The position numbers and the translations under genes were made by a program. Below are positions 16,788 through 24,748 of a stretch of DNA of 64,000 nucleotides, piece after piece. Below the pieces are notes generated by a model. It did not search any database. It had not been told where the DNA came from and worked only from the letters and a program-made list of their open reading frames with translations. The stretch is from JASHPR01 sp963778075 (lineage in GTDB: Bacteria > Actinomycetota > Actinomycetes > Streptosporangiales > Streptosporangiaceae), in NCBI GenBank assembly GCA_963778075.1, contig CAVZTJ010000009.1, positions 62,001 through 126,000 of the forward strand. Reading direction: 5' to 3'. Each line of letters opens with the position of its first letter. Position 1 is the first letter of the stretch.

Positions 16788-17093
16788 GCCATCTCCGATG
16801 AACCGACCATGCGGTGGAACAACCCTGACGAGAAAAGTTAGCTCAGCCAGGGGGCTTGGCGCTGGCCACTGCATGATCAGGAAATTTGGAGGATTTCTAT
16901 CCTTAACATTCAGCAAATGGTCAGAGTAATCACCGACATTGAACTGCGCGCCGAGCAGCCGTCCGCACCCCCGGGCCGCGACTGCCCGGCGCATAGAGCG
17001 TGCCCCGCCGGCCGGGCCGGCGGGGCACCTCGCCATACCCGTCTACCCGCTGCGAAGGATTCATTCGGGTCAGGCGCGGCGATACTCACTCAC
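16788..17093. other. Divergent intergenic region
   Basis: This gap separates the dehydrogenase and the nonapeptide-repeat gene. It holds an AT-rich stretch around 16830-16925 likely to contain the dehydrogenase promoter, a GAAAT/ATTTC inverted repeat near 16878-16894, and a strong GC hairpin at 17000-17028. No protein gene is supported. Confidence 0.4.
17000..17028. terminator. Strong GC hairpin
   Basis: GTGCCCCGCCGGC and GCCGGCGGGGCAC pair perfectly around CGG. It lies between divergent genes, so it may insulate them or be a structured leader of the repeat-protein gene rather than a true terminator. Each arm holds a GCCGGC, the predicted R-M target. Confidence 0.4.
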
Positions 17094-17603
17094 GTGGACC
17101 CACTGGACCGGCTGCGCTATGCCGGCCGACGCATGACCGACCCGTTCGAGGCGCTCGCACAGCGCGTCGCCGAGCGTGTGCTCGACCTTATCGTGTCCGC
17201 CCTGGACGTTGACGCGCTCCTAGAGCGCGTCGACGTGAACGCACTCGTCGGGCGGGTCGACGTGAACGCGCTGCTAGATCGCGTTGACGTCCCCGCCCTG
17301 CTGGAACGGGCGGACGTCAACGAGGTGCTCGACCGCGTCGACGTTGACGCCCTGCTCGACCGCGTCGACGTCAACGACCTGGTACGGCGCGTGGACATGG
17401 ACGCGCTCGTCGAGCAGACCGACGTGGGCGCGGTCATCGCCAGATCCTCGGGTGGCGCGGCGAGCGAGGCGCTTGATGCGGCACGCAGCCAGGCGGTCGG
17501 GCTTGACCAGTTCATCGACCGCTGGGTGCAGCGCGGACTGCGGCGCAAGCATCCCGCGCCGGCCGGGCCGCCAGCCCTGCGCAGCGGCCGGGCCGGGCCG
17601 TGA
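17094..17603 (+). CDS. Nonapeptide-repeat protein next to RDD gene
   Basis: The 169-aa product has an N-terminal helix (DPFEALAQRVAERVLDLIVSAL). Nine consecutive 9-residue repeats of the form DV-[ND]-ALL-[DE]-RV follow, then a short helical C-terminus with LDQFIDRWVQRGLRRK. Such heptad-like amphipathic repeats occur in actinobacterial proteins linked to RDD membrane proteins. GTG 17094 is preferred because GATACT lies seven bases upstream (leaderless pattern); ATG 17133 is an alternative. The next gene, 70 bases away, encodes an RDD protein. Function unknown; possibly membrane-surface scaffolding. Confidence 0.75.
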   Translation: MDPLDRLRYAGRRMTDPFEALAQRVAERVLDLIVSALDVDALLERVDVNALVGRVDVNALLDRVDVPALLERADVNEVLDRVDVDALLDRVDVNDLVRRVDMDALVEQTDVGAVIARSSGGAASEALDAARSQAVGLDQFIDRWVQRGLRRKHPAPAGPPALRSGRAGP

Positions 17604-17697
17604 GAGCCGGAACCCGGGCCGTCGCGTGAGAGCCGGAACCCGGGCCGTGAGAGCCGGAAAACGGGCCGTCGCATGAGCGCCGGAAAACGGGCCGTCC
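17600..17697. repeat. Tandem repeat containing the RDD start codon
   Basis: Four copies of rTGAGmGCCGGAAmmCGGGCC begin at 17600, 17626, 17647 and 17673, with spacings of 26, 21 and 26 bases. In the last copy GTG has become ATG and serves as the start of the RDD gene. The region also covers the stop of the upstream repeat gene. Confidence 0.75.
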
Positions 17698-18224
17698 AGC
17701 CGGTGACCTCGCAGGGACATTACGCGGGATCGGTGTCACGGTTCCTTGCCTACGCGATCGACGTCACGGCGAGCTCAGCCGTGTTCGCGCTCGCGCTGGC
17801 CGGCGTCTCCTATGTGGTGAGCGTGGTGACCGGCCGGGACGTCTCCTGGAGCAAGGAGAACATCGTCGTCGCGATCTTGTTCGTCGCCTGGGAGTTCGCC
17901 TACTTCGGCTACTCGTGGGCGGCGAGCGGCAAGACGTTCGGCATGGCCGTGCTCGGCGTGCGGGTGGTGCGGGCCGACGGCACGGCCCTCGGCCCGCGGA
18001 ACGCGGTGCTCCGCACGCTGGCGTTCCCGCTCAGCTTCCTGCTGTTCGGCCTCGGCTTCGCCGGCATCCTGGTGCAGCGAGAGCACCGTGCGCTGCACGA
18101 TCTCATCGCAGGCACCGCGGTCGTCTACGCGTGGGATGCCCGGGCCGCGCGGCTCCGGTTCCTCGCCCGCGAGGCAGAGCCCGGCGCCAGCCGCGGCCTG
18201 CCAGCCCGAGACGAGCCGGGCTAG
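17673..18224 (+). CDS. RDD-family membrane protein
   Basis: The 183-aa product has the RDD domain: SRFLAYAIDVTASSAVFALALAGV (first helix with R and D), a second and third membrane helix, ASGKTFGMAVLGVRVVR, and LHDLIAGTAVVY near the end. RDD proteins are small membrane proteins, some linked to ion exchange, mostly of unknown function. The ATG lies inside a tandem repeat, so translation may start there or be reinitiated from the upstream gene. The C-terminal 20 residues are charged and cytoplasmic. Confidence 0.85.
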   Translation: MSAGKRAVQPVTSQGHYAGSVSRFLAYAIDVTASSAVFALALAGVSYVVSVVTGRDVSWSKENIVVAILFVAWEFAYFGYSWAASGKTFGMAVLGVRVVRADGTALGPRNAVLRTLAFPLSFLLFGLGFAGILVQREHRALHDLIAGTAVVYAWDARAARLRFLAREAEPGASRGLPARDEPG

Positions 18225-18252
18225 CCCACCGGGGCGCCCCGGCGCCCGTGCC

Positions 18253-18717
18253 TCACCACAGGTGCGGGTTGGGCGCGCGCAGCGCCCGCAGCGACTTCTC
18301 GAACACGGCCATGCGATCGCGGATCGCCGCCACCCGCTCGGCATCTCTCGGGGCGTTGCTGAGGTCGTCGAGCGCGGAGCGAAGTGCCTGCAGCGCCCCG
18401 AGCGCATCTTTGGCACTCACCCGGTCCTCCGGGTCCGCGGCCGTGTTCTGCAGCATGTGCAGTTCCTGGGCAAGACCATCCGCGCGGCGCTGGATGTCGG
18501 CCCAGCGGGTTCCGCTGTCCGGCGCCGCCAGCGCGTCCGGCTGAACGGCCGCGCTGATCGCCTCGTGCAGCGCCATGCCCTTCGTGTACGCGTCGATCGC
18601 CTCGGCGATCCAGCCGCCGGTGACGACCGAGCCGCGCACCCCCATGTAGCGCAGAACCAGCAGAACCACGGCTACGCCGACGATCACCACGACGCCGACC
18701 AAGATCCATAGCCACAT
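18253..18717 (-). CDS. Membrane-anchored helical protein, unknown function
   Basis: The 154-aa product starts with one strong membrane helix (MWLWILVGVVVIVGVAVVLLVL). About 120 residues of charged helix without Cys follow, ending SLRALRAPNPHLW. ATG 18717 has GGAAGGGATCC upstream. I do not recognise a family. It is convergent with the RDD gene (28-base gap) and divergent from the sigma factor gene. Confidence 0.7.
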   Translation of the reverse strand: MWLWILVGVVVIVGVAVVLLVLRYMGVRGSVVTGGWIAEAIDAYTKGMALHEAISAAVQPDALAAPDSGTRWADIQRRADGLAQELHMLQNTAADPEDRVSAKDALGALQALRSALDDLSNAPRDAERVAAIRDRMAVFEKSLRALRAPNPHLW

Positions 18718-18844
18718 GCCGGATCCCTTCCATGTCCCCGCGTTCCAGGAAATTCCCTCAGACAGCACATTGCAATCGAGAAAGGGGGTTCTGGAAAGCT
18801 GAGCAGATCCTGGAACCGTAGCGGACGAGCGGACAGGAAGGGAT

Positions 18845-19462
18845 GTGCAGCGGAATCTGCGTGCACGCATCCGCGCCGGTGATCCGGATGCGTTCGGCCT
18901 GATCTTCGATGAATACGCCCGCGCGGTGTACAGCCTCGGCTTCCGGCTGACCGCGAACTGGTCGGCCGCCGAGGACGTGGTCTCGCTCACGTTCCTCGAG
19001 GCATGGCGGCTGAGGGACAGGATCGAGTCGGCCGGCGAGTCACTGCAGCCATGGCTGCTGGGCATCGCGGTGAACGTGTGCCGCAACCTGGCCAGGGCGT
19101 CGCGCCGTCATCAGGCGGCCATGGCCAGGATCCCGCCGACGCCCGCGGTGCCGGACTTCGCCGAGGAACTGGCCGGGCGCCTGGATGACGCTGCTCAGCT
19201 GCACCTGGTCGCGGAGGCGCTGGGTGCGCTTCGCCGCGGCGAACGCGAGGTCATCGCGCTGTGCGTCTGGTCGGGCCTGGACTACGCCGCGGCGGCCAGC
19301 GCGCTGGGTGTGCCGGTCGGCACCGTGCGATCCCGGCTGTCCCGGGCCCGCCGCAGGCTCAGGGATCTGGTGCCCGCCGACCGGGAACCCGCGGGCGGCC
19401 GTGAACAGGTAACGATTGACCGCGCAAACGCGGCCCGGCCGAGCTGGGAGAAGAAACGATGA
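18845..19462 (+). CDS. ECF-type RNA polymerase sigma factor
   Basis: The 205-aa product has sigma region 2 (FDEYARAVYSLGFRLTANWSAAEDVVSLTFLEAW) and region 4 (GEREVIALCVWSGLDYAAAASALGVPVGTVRSRLSRARRRL), joined by a short linker. It lacks region 3, as in ECF factors. GTG 18845 follows AGGAAGG closely. Its stop overlaps the start of the CU044_5270 membrane gene (ATGA), so the pair is co-translated and that protein is the probable anti-sigma partner or regulator. Confidence 0.9.
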   Translation: MQRNLRARIRAGDPDAFGLIFDEYARAVYSLGFRLTANWSAAEDVVSLTFLEAWRLRDRIESAGESLQPWLLGIAVNVCRNLARASRRHQAAMARIPPTPAVPDFAEELAGRLDDAAQLHLVAEALGALRRGEREVIALCVWSGLDYAAAASALGVPVGTVRSRLSRARRRLRDLVPADREPAGGREQVTIDRANAARPSWEKKR

Positions 19463-20451
19463 ACGCCGACGAAGCCCGCAGGGACCTGGCCGAGCTGGCC
19501 CGGCTGCTGCCGGACCCGGCCGGACGCGAGCTCCCGGCCGGCCGCCAGCAGGCCCTGAAGGAGCACCTGATGAGCGAAGTCCGCACAACCGACCGGCCAC
19601 CGGCAGGAACGCCCGCCGCGCGCCGCCGCCGCAAGCCGACGATCGTCATCGCGGTGGCCGCGGCCGCCGCCGTGGCGATCACGCTCGCCCTGCTGCCCAG
19701 GAACACGCCCGGCGCCTCACCGACCGCCATGCGGCTGCTCACGAAGATCGCGGCTGCGGCCGCGGCGCAGCCGGCCACGCCCGTACGCAACAACCAGTTC
19801 TGGTACATCCAGAGCTGGGTGTCCTATCAGGCCTGTGGAGGCGGTTCGGGCAGCAACTGCGTCATGGAAAAGCCGCACGAGCGGCAGATCTGGCAGTCGG
19901 TTTCGAACCTGTGCGTGACGGGCCTGCTGCGCGAGGACGGCGAGGACACCCCGCTGCGCTACGTGTCGAATCAGACCTCTACGGTCCCGCCGGGCCATGT
20001 GCAACCCGGGCCACGCTGCCCGCTGGCGGGCGGCGTGAACGACCCCACCTACCGGTTCCTGCAGTCGCTGCCGACGGACCCGCAGGCCCTGCTCAGACTC
20101 ATCGAGCGGGAGATGCAAGGCCAGCTGCCGCGGGCCGAGGAAGCTTTCACCACGATCGGCGACCTGCTAGCCGAGTCGATCGCGCCGCCGCAGGTCAGCG
20201 CCGCGCTCTACCGGGCCGCGGCCCTGATCCCGGGGGTCACCGTGGTCGCCAGCGCGACAGACGCGATTGGCCGTCACGGCGTCGTGGTGGCCTTCACCTA
20301 CCAGGGCACGCGAAGCGAGTGGATCTTCAGCAGGCGGACGCTTCAGTACCTCGGCGGGCGTGACATCGACCTGGCGAACGGCTCGACCACCGGCGAAGCC
20401 GCAGTCATGCAGCGAGCCTTCGTCGACCGCGCGGGGCAGCTCCCCGGCTAG
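19459..20451 (+). CDS. CU044_5270-family membrane protein, putative sigma-factor partner
   Basis: The 330-aa product has a cytosolic N-terminus (about 60 residues, LA.LARLLPDPAGRELPAGR..ALKEHLM), one membrane helix (IVIAVAAAAAVAITLALLP) and a large outside domain with four Cys. This order matches the CU044_5270 family, which is regularly encoded after ECF sigma genes. An anti-sigma role is inferred from position and topology. The last four bases overlap the convergent ribokinase gene. Confidence 0.8.
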   Translation: MNADEARRDLAELARLLPDPAGRELPAGRQQALKEHLMSEVRTTDRPPAGTPAARRRRKPTIVIAVAAAAAVAITLALLPRNTPGASPTAMRLLTKIAAAAAAQPATPVRNNQFWYIQSWVSYQACGGGSGSNCVMEKPHERQIWQSVSNLCVTGLLREDGEDTPLRYVSNQTSTVPPGHVQPGPRCPLAGGVNDPTYRFLQSLPTDPQALLRLIEREMQGQLPRAEEAFTTIGDLLAESIAPPQVSAALYRAAALIPGVTVVASATDAIGRHGVVVAFTYQGTRSEWIFSRRTLQYLGGRDIDLANGSTTGEAAVMQRAFVDRAGQLPG

Positions 20452-21446
20452 CCAGGAACCTCCGCAGCGGCCAGGCCGGCGGCCAGCGCCTCGGCCTGGT
20501 CGCGCCCGGGCAGCAGGCCACGTGCGCCGGCAGCGGTCACCGACAGCGCGGCGGCCGCGACCGAGACCCGCGCCGCGCCGGCCAGGCTCACGCCTTCGGC
20601 GAGCAGTACCGCGAGCGTTCCGCAGAAGCAGTCCCCCGCCCCTGTGGCATCCACTGCCTTGACCGACGGGGAGCTTATGTGCGTCGCCGGGCCGCCGGAC
20701 CCGGGTACGACCAGGGCGCCGTCCACGCCGAGCGTGACAACGACGTCGAGCCCGTCGCGGAGCTTGCGCGCCAAGACCGCGGTTGCCGGGAGCCCGGCCG
20801 GGGGTTCCGCGCCGGCCAGGAGCGCCAGCTCGGTCCGGTTCGGCACCAGGACGTCAACGTCAGCCAGCAGATCCGGGCCGAATGGCGCCGCAGGCGCCGG
20901 ATTGAGCACAACCCGCGCGCTGGCCTCGGCCGCGGCGGCGGCCACGGTCGCCAGCGGGATCTCCAGTTGCAGCAGCACCGCGCCCGCCCCCTCCAGGGCG
21001 TCCGGGTCGATGTCGCCGGGAACCAGCGCGCCGTTGGCACCGGCGTCGACCAGGATCAGGTTCTCCCCGGCTGGGTCGACGGCGATCGTGGCGCCGCCGC
21101 TGCGGGCGCCGGGCGTGGTCCGCACCTGCGACACATCAACCCCGCGGCTGCGCAGGTCGCCGCAGATCCGCTCGCCGGTGTCGTCGTCGCCGACCCGCGC
21201 GATCATCGTGACGTCGGCGCCGAACGCGGCAGCGGCGGCGGCCTGGTTGCCGCCCTTGCCGCCGAAACCGACCGTCCCGGGGGCCGAGCTCAGCACGGTC
21301 TCGCCCGGTCCGGGCAGCCGGTCGACGAGCAGGATGAGGTCGGCGTTGAGGCTCCCGATCACGGCCAGCCGGGCGGTCCCGGGGGGTCGGGCGGCCCCGG
21401 GGGGCCGGGCGGATCGGGCGCGCCGCGGGCGCTGCGTCCCGCTCAT
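20448..21446 (-). CDS. rbsK: Ribokinase-type PfkB sugar kinase
   Basis: The 332-aa PfkB-family kinase shows VIGSLNADLILLVDRLPGPGETV, GGKGGNQAAAAAAFGADV (the substrate lid and GG motif of ribokinases), and the anion-hole and catalytic DATGAGDCFCGTLA. It would phosphorylate ribose or a related pentose at O5. ATG 21446 overlaps the LacI stop (ATGA), so regulator and kinase are co-translated. Beside an NCS1 permease, its sugar may come from a nucleoside-like glycoside. Confidence 0.88.
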   Translation of the reverse strand: MSGTQRPRRARSARPPGAARPPGTARLAVIGSLNADLILLVDRLPGPGETVLSSAPGTVGFGGKGGNQAAAAAAFGADVTMIARVGDDDTGERICGDLRSRGVDVSQVRTTPGARSGGATIAVDPAGENLILVDAGANGALVPGDIDPDALEGAGAVLLQLEIPLATVAAAAAEASARVVLNPAPAAPFGPDLLADVDVLVPNRTELALLAGAEPPAGLPATAVLARKLRDGLDVVVTLGVDGALVVPGSGGPATHISSPSVKAVDATGAGDCFCGTLAVLLAEGVSLAGAARVSVAAAALSVTAAGARGLLPGRDQAEALAAGLAAAEVPG

Positions 21447-22480
21447 CCGGCACCCGCCAGCGAAGAGCGCCGGACCAGCAGCGACGGCGCGATCTCGCTG
21501 CGCCGCACGGCCGCGTCGTCGCCGTCCATCCGAAGCTGCAGCAGCCGGACCGACTCGGCCGCGATCGTCTGCACCGGCTGGCGCACGGTGGTCAGTGGCG
21601 GCTCGCACAGCTCGGAGAACAGGATGCCGTCGAACCCGGTGACCTTGACCGCGTCCGGAACGCCCACGCCGCACTGGTGCAGCTCGCGCACCACCCCGAG
21701 CGCGATGATGTCGGACCCGCACAGCACGGCGTCGGGCAGCGGCCGGCTGCTCAGCAGCTCCCGTGCGGCCTTGCGGCCGAACTCGATCGTGTACGACCCG
21801 AGCAGCACCGGGCCCGCGACCAGCCCCGGCACCCGCGGCACCGTCAGCCGGAACGCATCGAGCCGGCTGCGGCCGGTCGAGCTCGCCGTCTCGTCGGACA
21901 CGAACGCGACGCTCCGGCAGCCCTGGCCGGCCAGGTGCTCGAGCGCGTGCCGGATCCCCAGCGCGTTGTCCACGCCCACGTAGTCCGCCGGGAACCCGTC
22001 GACCTGCCGGTCGATCTGGACGATCGGCACCGACCGGTGCGCCCGCCGCATGGCCACCGAGCTGGAGTCATGCGTGGCCGGGATCATGATCAGGCCAGCC
22101 ACCTGCCGGTCGGTCAGGGCCTCCAGCCGGCGTGCCTCGTCGGCCGGGTCGCCGCGCGAGTCCGCCAGGATCATGTCGAGGTCCGCGTCCCGCAGCGCGG
22201 CCTCCAGCGCCTCGACGAGCTCGGCGAAGAACGGGTTGCCGATGCCGGGGACGACGATGCCGGCCATGCCGGAGCTGCGCGCCCGGAGGCCCCTAGCGAT
22301 GAGATTCGGGCGGTAATCGAGCCGCCGGGCCGCGGCCAGCACCGCGGTCGCGGTCGCCGACGACGTCCCGCCGGCGCCGGAGAGCACCCGCGAAGCGGTG
22401 GAGGTGGAGACACCCGCCGCGGCGGCGACGTCACGGAGCCGCACGGATTGCGGGAACGATTCCGCAGCGACCGGCTCCAT
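21443..22480 (-). CDS. LacI-family transcriptional regulator
   Basis: The 345-aa product has the LacI HTH and hinge (VRLRDVAAAAGVSTSTASRVLSGAGG ... LDYRPNLIARGLR) and a periplasmic-binding-like effector domain with PFFAELVEALE, IVQIDRQVDGFPADYVGVDN and VTGFDG. ATG 22480 fits the family start; TAAACA lies about 12 bases upstream, consistent with a leaderless message. Three palindromic sites around this gene's start and the divergent permease promoter are the likely operators. The effector is probably a sugar or nucleoside. Confidence 0.92.
   Translation of the reverse strand: MEPVAAESFPQSVRLRDVAAAAGVSTSTASRVLSGAGGTSSATATAVLAAARRLDYRPNLIARGLRARSSGMAGIVVPGIGNPFFAELVEALEAALRDADLDMILADSRGDPADEARRLEALTDRQVAGLIMIPATHDSSSVAMRRAHRSVPIVQIDRQVDGFPADYVGVDNALGIRHALEHLAGQGCRSVAFVSDETASSTGRSRLDAFRLTVPRVPGLVAGPVLLGSYTIEFGRKAARELLSSRPLPDAVLCGSDIIALGVVRELHQCGVGVPDAVKVTGFDGILFSELCEPPLTTVRQPVQTIAAESVRLLQLRMDGDDAAVRRSEIAPSLLVRRSSLAGAG
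22452..22463. promoter_or_regulatory. Putative LacI operator O1
   Basis: GGGAACGATTCC lies in the first codons of the LacI gene. Its reverse complement is identical over 12 bases to the site at 22563, which supports both as LacI operators. Confidence 0.55.
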
Positions 22481-22521
22481 AACTCGCAATGTTTACACAC
22501 TCCTCCGTTCAGGACCAGACG

Positions 22522-22531
22522 AGAACGTTCC
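22522..22531. promoter_or_regulatory. Putative LacI operator O2
   Basis: AGAACGTTCC is centred on GAACGTTC, a CG-centred palindrome typical of LacI-family operators, between the divergent LacI and permease genes. Confidence 0.5.
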
Positions 22532-22562
22532 CAGCATCTTGACACAGCGGTGGAACGGCGGT

Positions 22563-22574
22563 GGAATCGTTCCC
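22563..22574. promoter_or_regulatory. Putative LacI operator O3
   Basis: GGAATCGTTCCC is the exact reverse complement of the site at 22452. It lies 31 bases ahead of the permease start, between promoter and ribosome binding site, so occupancy would block the permease operon. Confidence 0.55.
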
Positions 22575-22604
22575 ATCTTGGATCCCCCTGCGGAGGGCCA
22601 GAGC

Positions 22605-24104
22605 ATGGACACGAACGCAGCCAGCCCAGGCGAAACGGCGCAGGCCCCCGAGGCCGACCGGCCGTGGAGCATCGAGACCAACGGCATCAACCCGATCGCC
22701 GAGGATGAACGCCACGGCAAGCCGATCGAGCTGTTCTGGATCTGGTGCGCGGCCAACATCGGCATCCTGGACATCACCTACGGCGCGTTCCTGGTCACGT
22801 TCTACGGCCTCGACCTGACGCAGGCGATCCTCGTGATGATCGTCGGGACCGTGCTGTCGTTCCTGCTCGTCGGGTTCATCAGCCTCGCCGGAAAGCGGGC
22901 CAACGCGCCCACGCTCGTAGTGTCGCGGGCGTCGTTCGGCGTGATCGGCAACGGGCTGCCGACGCTGATCAGCTACGTCTCGTTCCTCGGCTGGGAGATC
23001 CTGCTCACCGCCTTGGCGGTGCTCGCCGCGCAGAGCATCATGCAGCGGCTCGGCGCTCCGGCCGGCGATCCGACGGTGGCGGTCGCGTTCGTGATCGTGG
23101 CGGGCGTGACGATCACGCTCGCGCTGCTCGGGCACGCCACGATCACCCGGGTTCAGGTCTGGTTCACCTACGCCTTCGCGGTGCTGACCGTGGTGTTCAT
23201 CATCCTCGAGGCCAAGAACGTGCACATCCACGCGGTGACCTCGCTGCACCCGGGGACGTTCCTGGGCGGCGTCGTCGGCGGGACAACGGTAATCATGGCC
23301 GGGCTCGGCATCGGCTGGGTGAACGCCGCCGGTGACTACAGCAGGTACCTGCCGCGGAGGGTCAGATCGGCCTCGGTGGTGGGCTGGACCACGTTCGGCG
23401 CCAGCCTCGCGCCGATCCTGCTCGGCATCTTCGGCATCTTCCTCGCCGCCAGCAACCCGAACATCGCCTCGGCGTCGAACCCGATCGGCCTGTTCGCCGA
23501 CACGCTGCCGCTCTGGTTCGCGGTGCCCTATCTGATCACCGCCGTCGGCGGCCTGATCGCCGCCACGGTGCTCGACGTCTACTCCGGCGGCCTGAACCTG
23601 CTGACCCTGGGGCTGCGCACCGAGCGGTACAAGACGGTAGCGATCGACGCGTGCGTGATGATCGCCGGGAACATCTACGTGCTGTTCATCGCCAAGACGT
23701 TCTTCGCGCCGTTCGAGGGCTTCCTGATCACGCTCGGCGTGCTGCTCGCCGCCTGGTCCGGGATCTTCCTCGCGGACCTGGGACTGCTGCGCTGGAAGGC
23801 GGGCTACGACGAGAACCGGCTGTACCGGGTCGACAGCGGCGCCTACAACTGGTGCGGCCTGACCGCGCTGGTGGTTGCCTGCGCGATCGGCCTCGGCACG
23901 GTGACCTCGACAAGCCCGGTGTTCAGCTGGGTGGGCTACCTGCTCGGCATCCTCGGCGGCCGGACCGGGGCGGTCGGCGGCAGCAGCATCGGCGTGATCA
24001 TCGCACTGGTCCTGGGCGCCCTCGTCTACACCGTGCTCGTCCTGGCCACCGGGCAGTTCTCCCGGGCCAGGGCCGCGCAGAAGGCACCGGTCGCGGCGTC
24101 ATGA
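22605..24104 (+). CDS. NCS1-family nucleobase/cation symporter
   Basis: The 499-aa membrane protein has twelve predicted helices. The NCS1 signatures are GINPIAEDERHGKP at the N-terminus, WIWCAANIG in TM1, RASFG.IGNGLP and the GAAGDYSRYLP-like NAAGDYSRYLP loop. Family members import purines, cytosine, allantoin, hydantoins or thiamin-like compounds. ATG 22605 has GGAGG eight bases upstream. It heads a three-gene coupled operon with a cysteine hydrolase and a glycosidase, under LacI operators. The actual substrate is unknown. Confidence 0.9.
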   Translation: MDTNAASPGETAQAPEADRPWSIETNGINPIAEDERHGKPIELFWIWCAANIGILDITYGAFLVTFYGLDLTQAILVMIVGTVLSFLLVGFISLAGKRANAPTLVVSRASFGVIGNGLPTLISYVSFLGWEILLTALAVLAAQSIMQRLGAPAGDPTVAVAFVIVAGVTITLALLGHATITRVQVWFTYAFAVLTVVFIILEAKNVHIHAVTSLHPGTFLGGVVGGTTVIMAGLGIGWVNAAGDYSRYLPRRVRSASVVGWTTFGASLAPILLGIFGIFLAASNPNIASASNPIGLFADTLPLWFAVPYLITAVGGLIAATVLDVYSGGLNLLTLGLRTERYKTVAIDACVMIAGNIYVLFIAKTFFAPFEGFLITLGVLLAAWSGIFLADLGLLRWKAGYDENRLYRVDSGAYNWCGLTALVVACAIGLGTVTSTSPVFSWVGYLLGILGGRTGAVGGSSIGVIIALVLGALVYTVLVLATGQFSRARAAQKAPVAAS

Positions 24105-24748
24105 GGGGGGAGGGAGCGGTGGGTGGGCAGGGAGCGGTGGGTGGGCAGGGAGCGGTGGGTGGGCAGGGAGCGGTGGGTGGGCAGGGAGCAGACAGCCCGC
24201 TGCTTGCCGTTATCGACATGCAGGAGTTCTTCGCGGCGGGCAGCCCGTGGGAGGTGCCGGGGTTCGCGGACCTCATCGAGCCCATCGGCTCGCTGGCCGG
24301 CGCGTACGGGCCGCGGACGATCTTCACCCGGTTCGTGATCCCCGAGGTGCCGCAGGGAAGCTGGGTCGGTTACTACCGCGCCTGGCCGCAGGTGCTGGCG
24401 CCCGACGCAGCGGGACTGGCCGAACTCGCCCAGCCGTGGGCCAGCCAGGGCCGTGACACGCTCGACAAGACCACGTTCTCGAAGTGGGGCCCGGAGCTCG
24501 AGTCCATGCTCGGCCCTGGCCGCGACCTCACGGTCTGCGGCGTCAGCACCGACTGCTGCGTGATCGCCACAGTCCTGGACGCGGTCGACGGCGGCGCGCA
24601 GGTCCGGGTCATCGCCGACGCCTGCGCCGGGATCACTCCCGAGGCGCACGAGGCCGCGCTGAACCTGATGGGCGGGTTCGCGCCGCAGGTCACGTTCGGC
24701 TCGGTCGACGAGGAGCTCAGCCGCCTGGCCGGGACCAAGCGGGCATGA
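24101..24748 (+). CDS. Isochorismatase-like cysteine hydrolase with repeat leader
   Basis: The 215-aa product has the isochorismatase/nicotinamidase fold with the triad Asp39 (AVIDMQEFF), Lys123 (LDKTTFSKW) and Cys153 (STDCCVIAT). Such enzymes hydrolyse amide or ureido bonds (nicotinamidase, ureidoacrylate or carbamoylsarcosine amidase types). The first 30 residues are four GAVGGQ repeats encoded by a G-rich 18-bp tandem repeat and are probably disordered. ATG 24101 overlaps the permease stop (ATGA). The end overlaps the glycosidase start. The substrate is probably the heterocycle or amide imported by the permease. Confidence 0.85.
   Translation: MRGEGAVGGQGAVGGQGAVGGQGAVGGQGADSPLLAVIDMQEFFAAGSPWEVPGFADLIEPIGSLAGAYGPRTIFTRFVIPEVPQGSWVGYYRAWPQVLAPDAAGLAELAQPWASQGRDTLDKTTFSKWGPELESMLGPGRDLTVCGVSTDCCVIATVLDAVDGGAQVRVIADACAGITPEAHEAALNLMGGFAPQVTFGSVDEELSRLAGTKRA
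24112..24183 (+). repeat. 18-bp G-rich tandem repeat, four copies
   Basis: Four exact copies of GGGAGCGGTGGGTGGGCA lie directly after the hydrolase start codon. Each keeps frame (GAVGGQ). The plus strand has many GGG runs, preceded by GGGGGG at 24105-24110, so the RNA or DNA could form G-quadruplexes across the translation start. Confidence 0.85.

Noticed and set aside
15546..16841. Long plus-strand ORF of 431 codons opposite the dehydrogenase
   Set aside because: It is Arg/Gly-rich and antisense to a clear ELFV dehydrogenase, a shadow of high-GC codon bias.
17000..17028. Integron attC or phage attachment site
   Set aside because: It is a simple perfect hairpin with no integrase or cassette structure around it.
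24112..24183. CRISPR or satellite outside genes
   Set aside because: The 18-bp units are contiguous and in frame with the hydrolase, so this is a coding tandem repeat.
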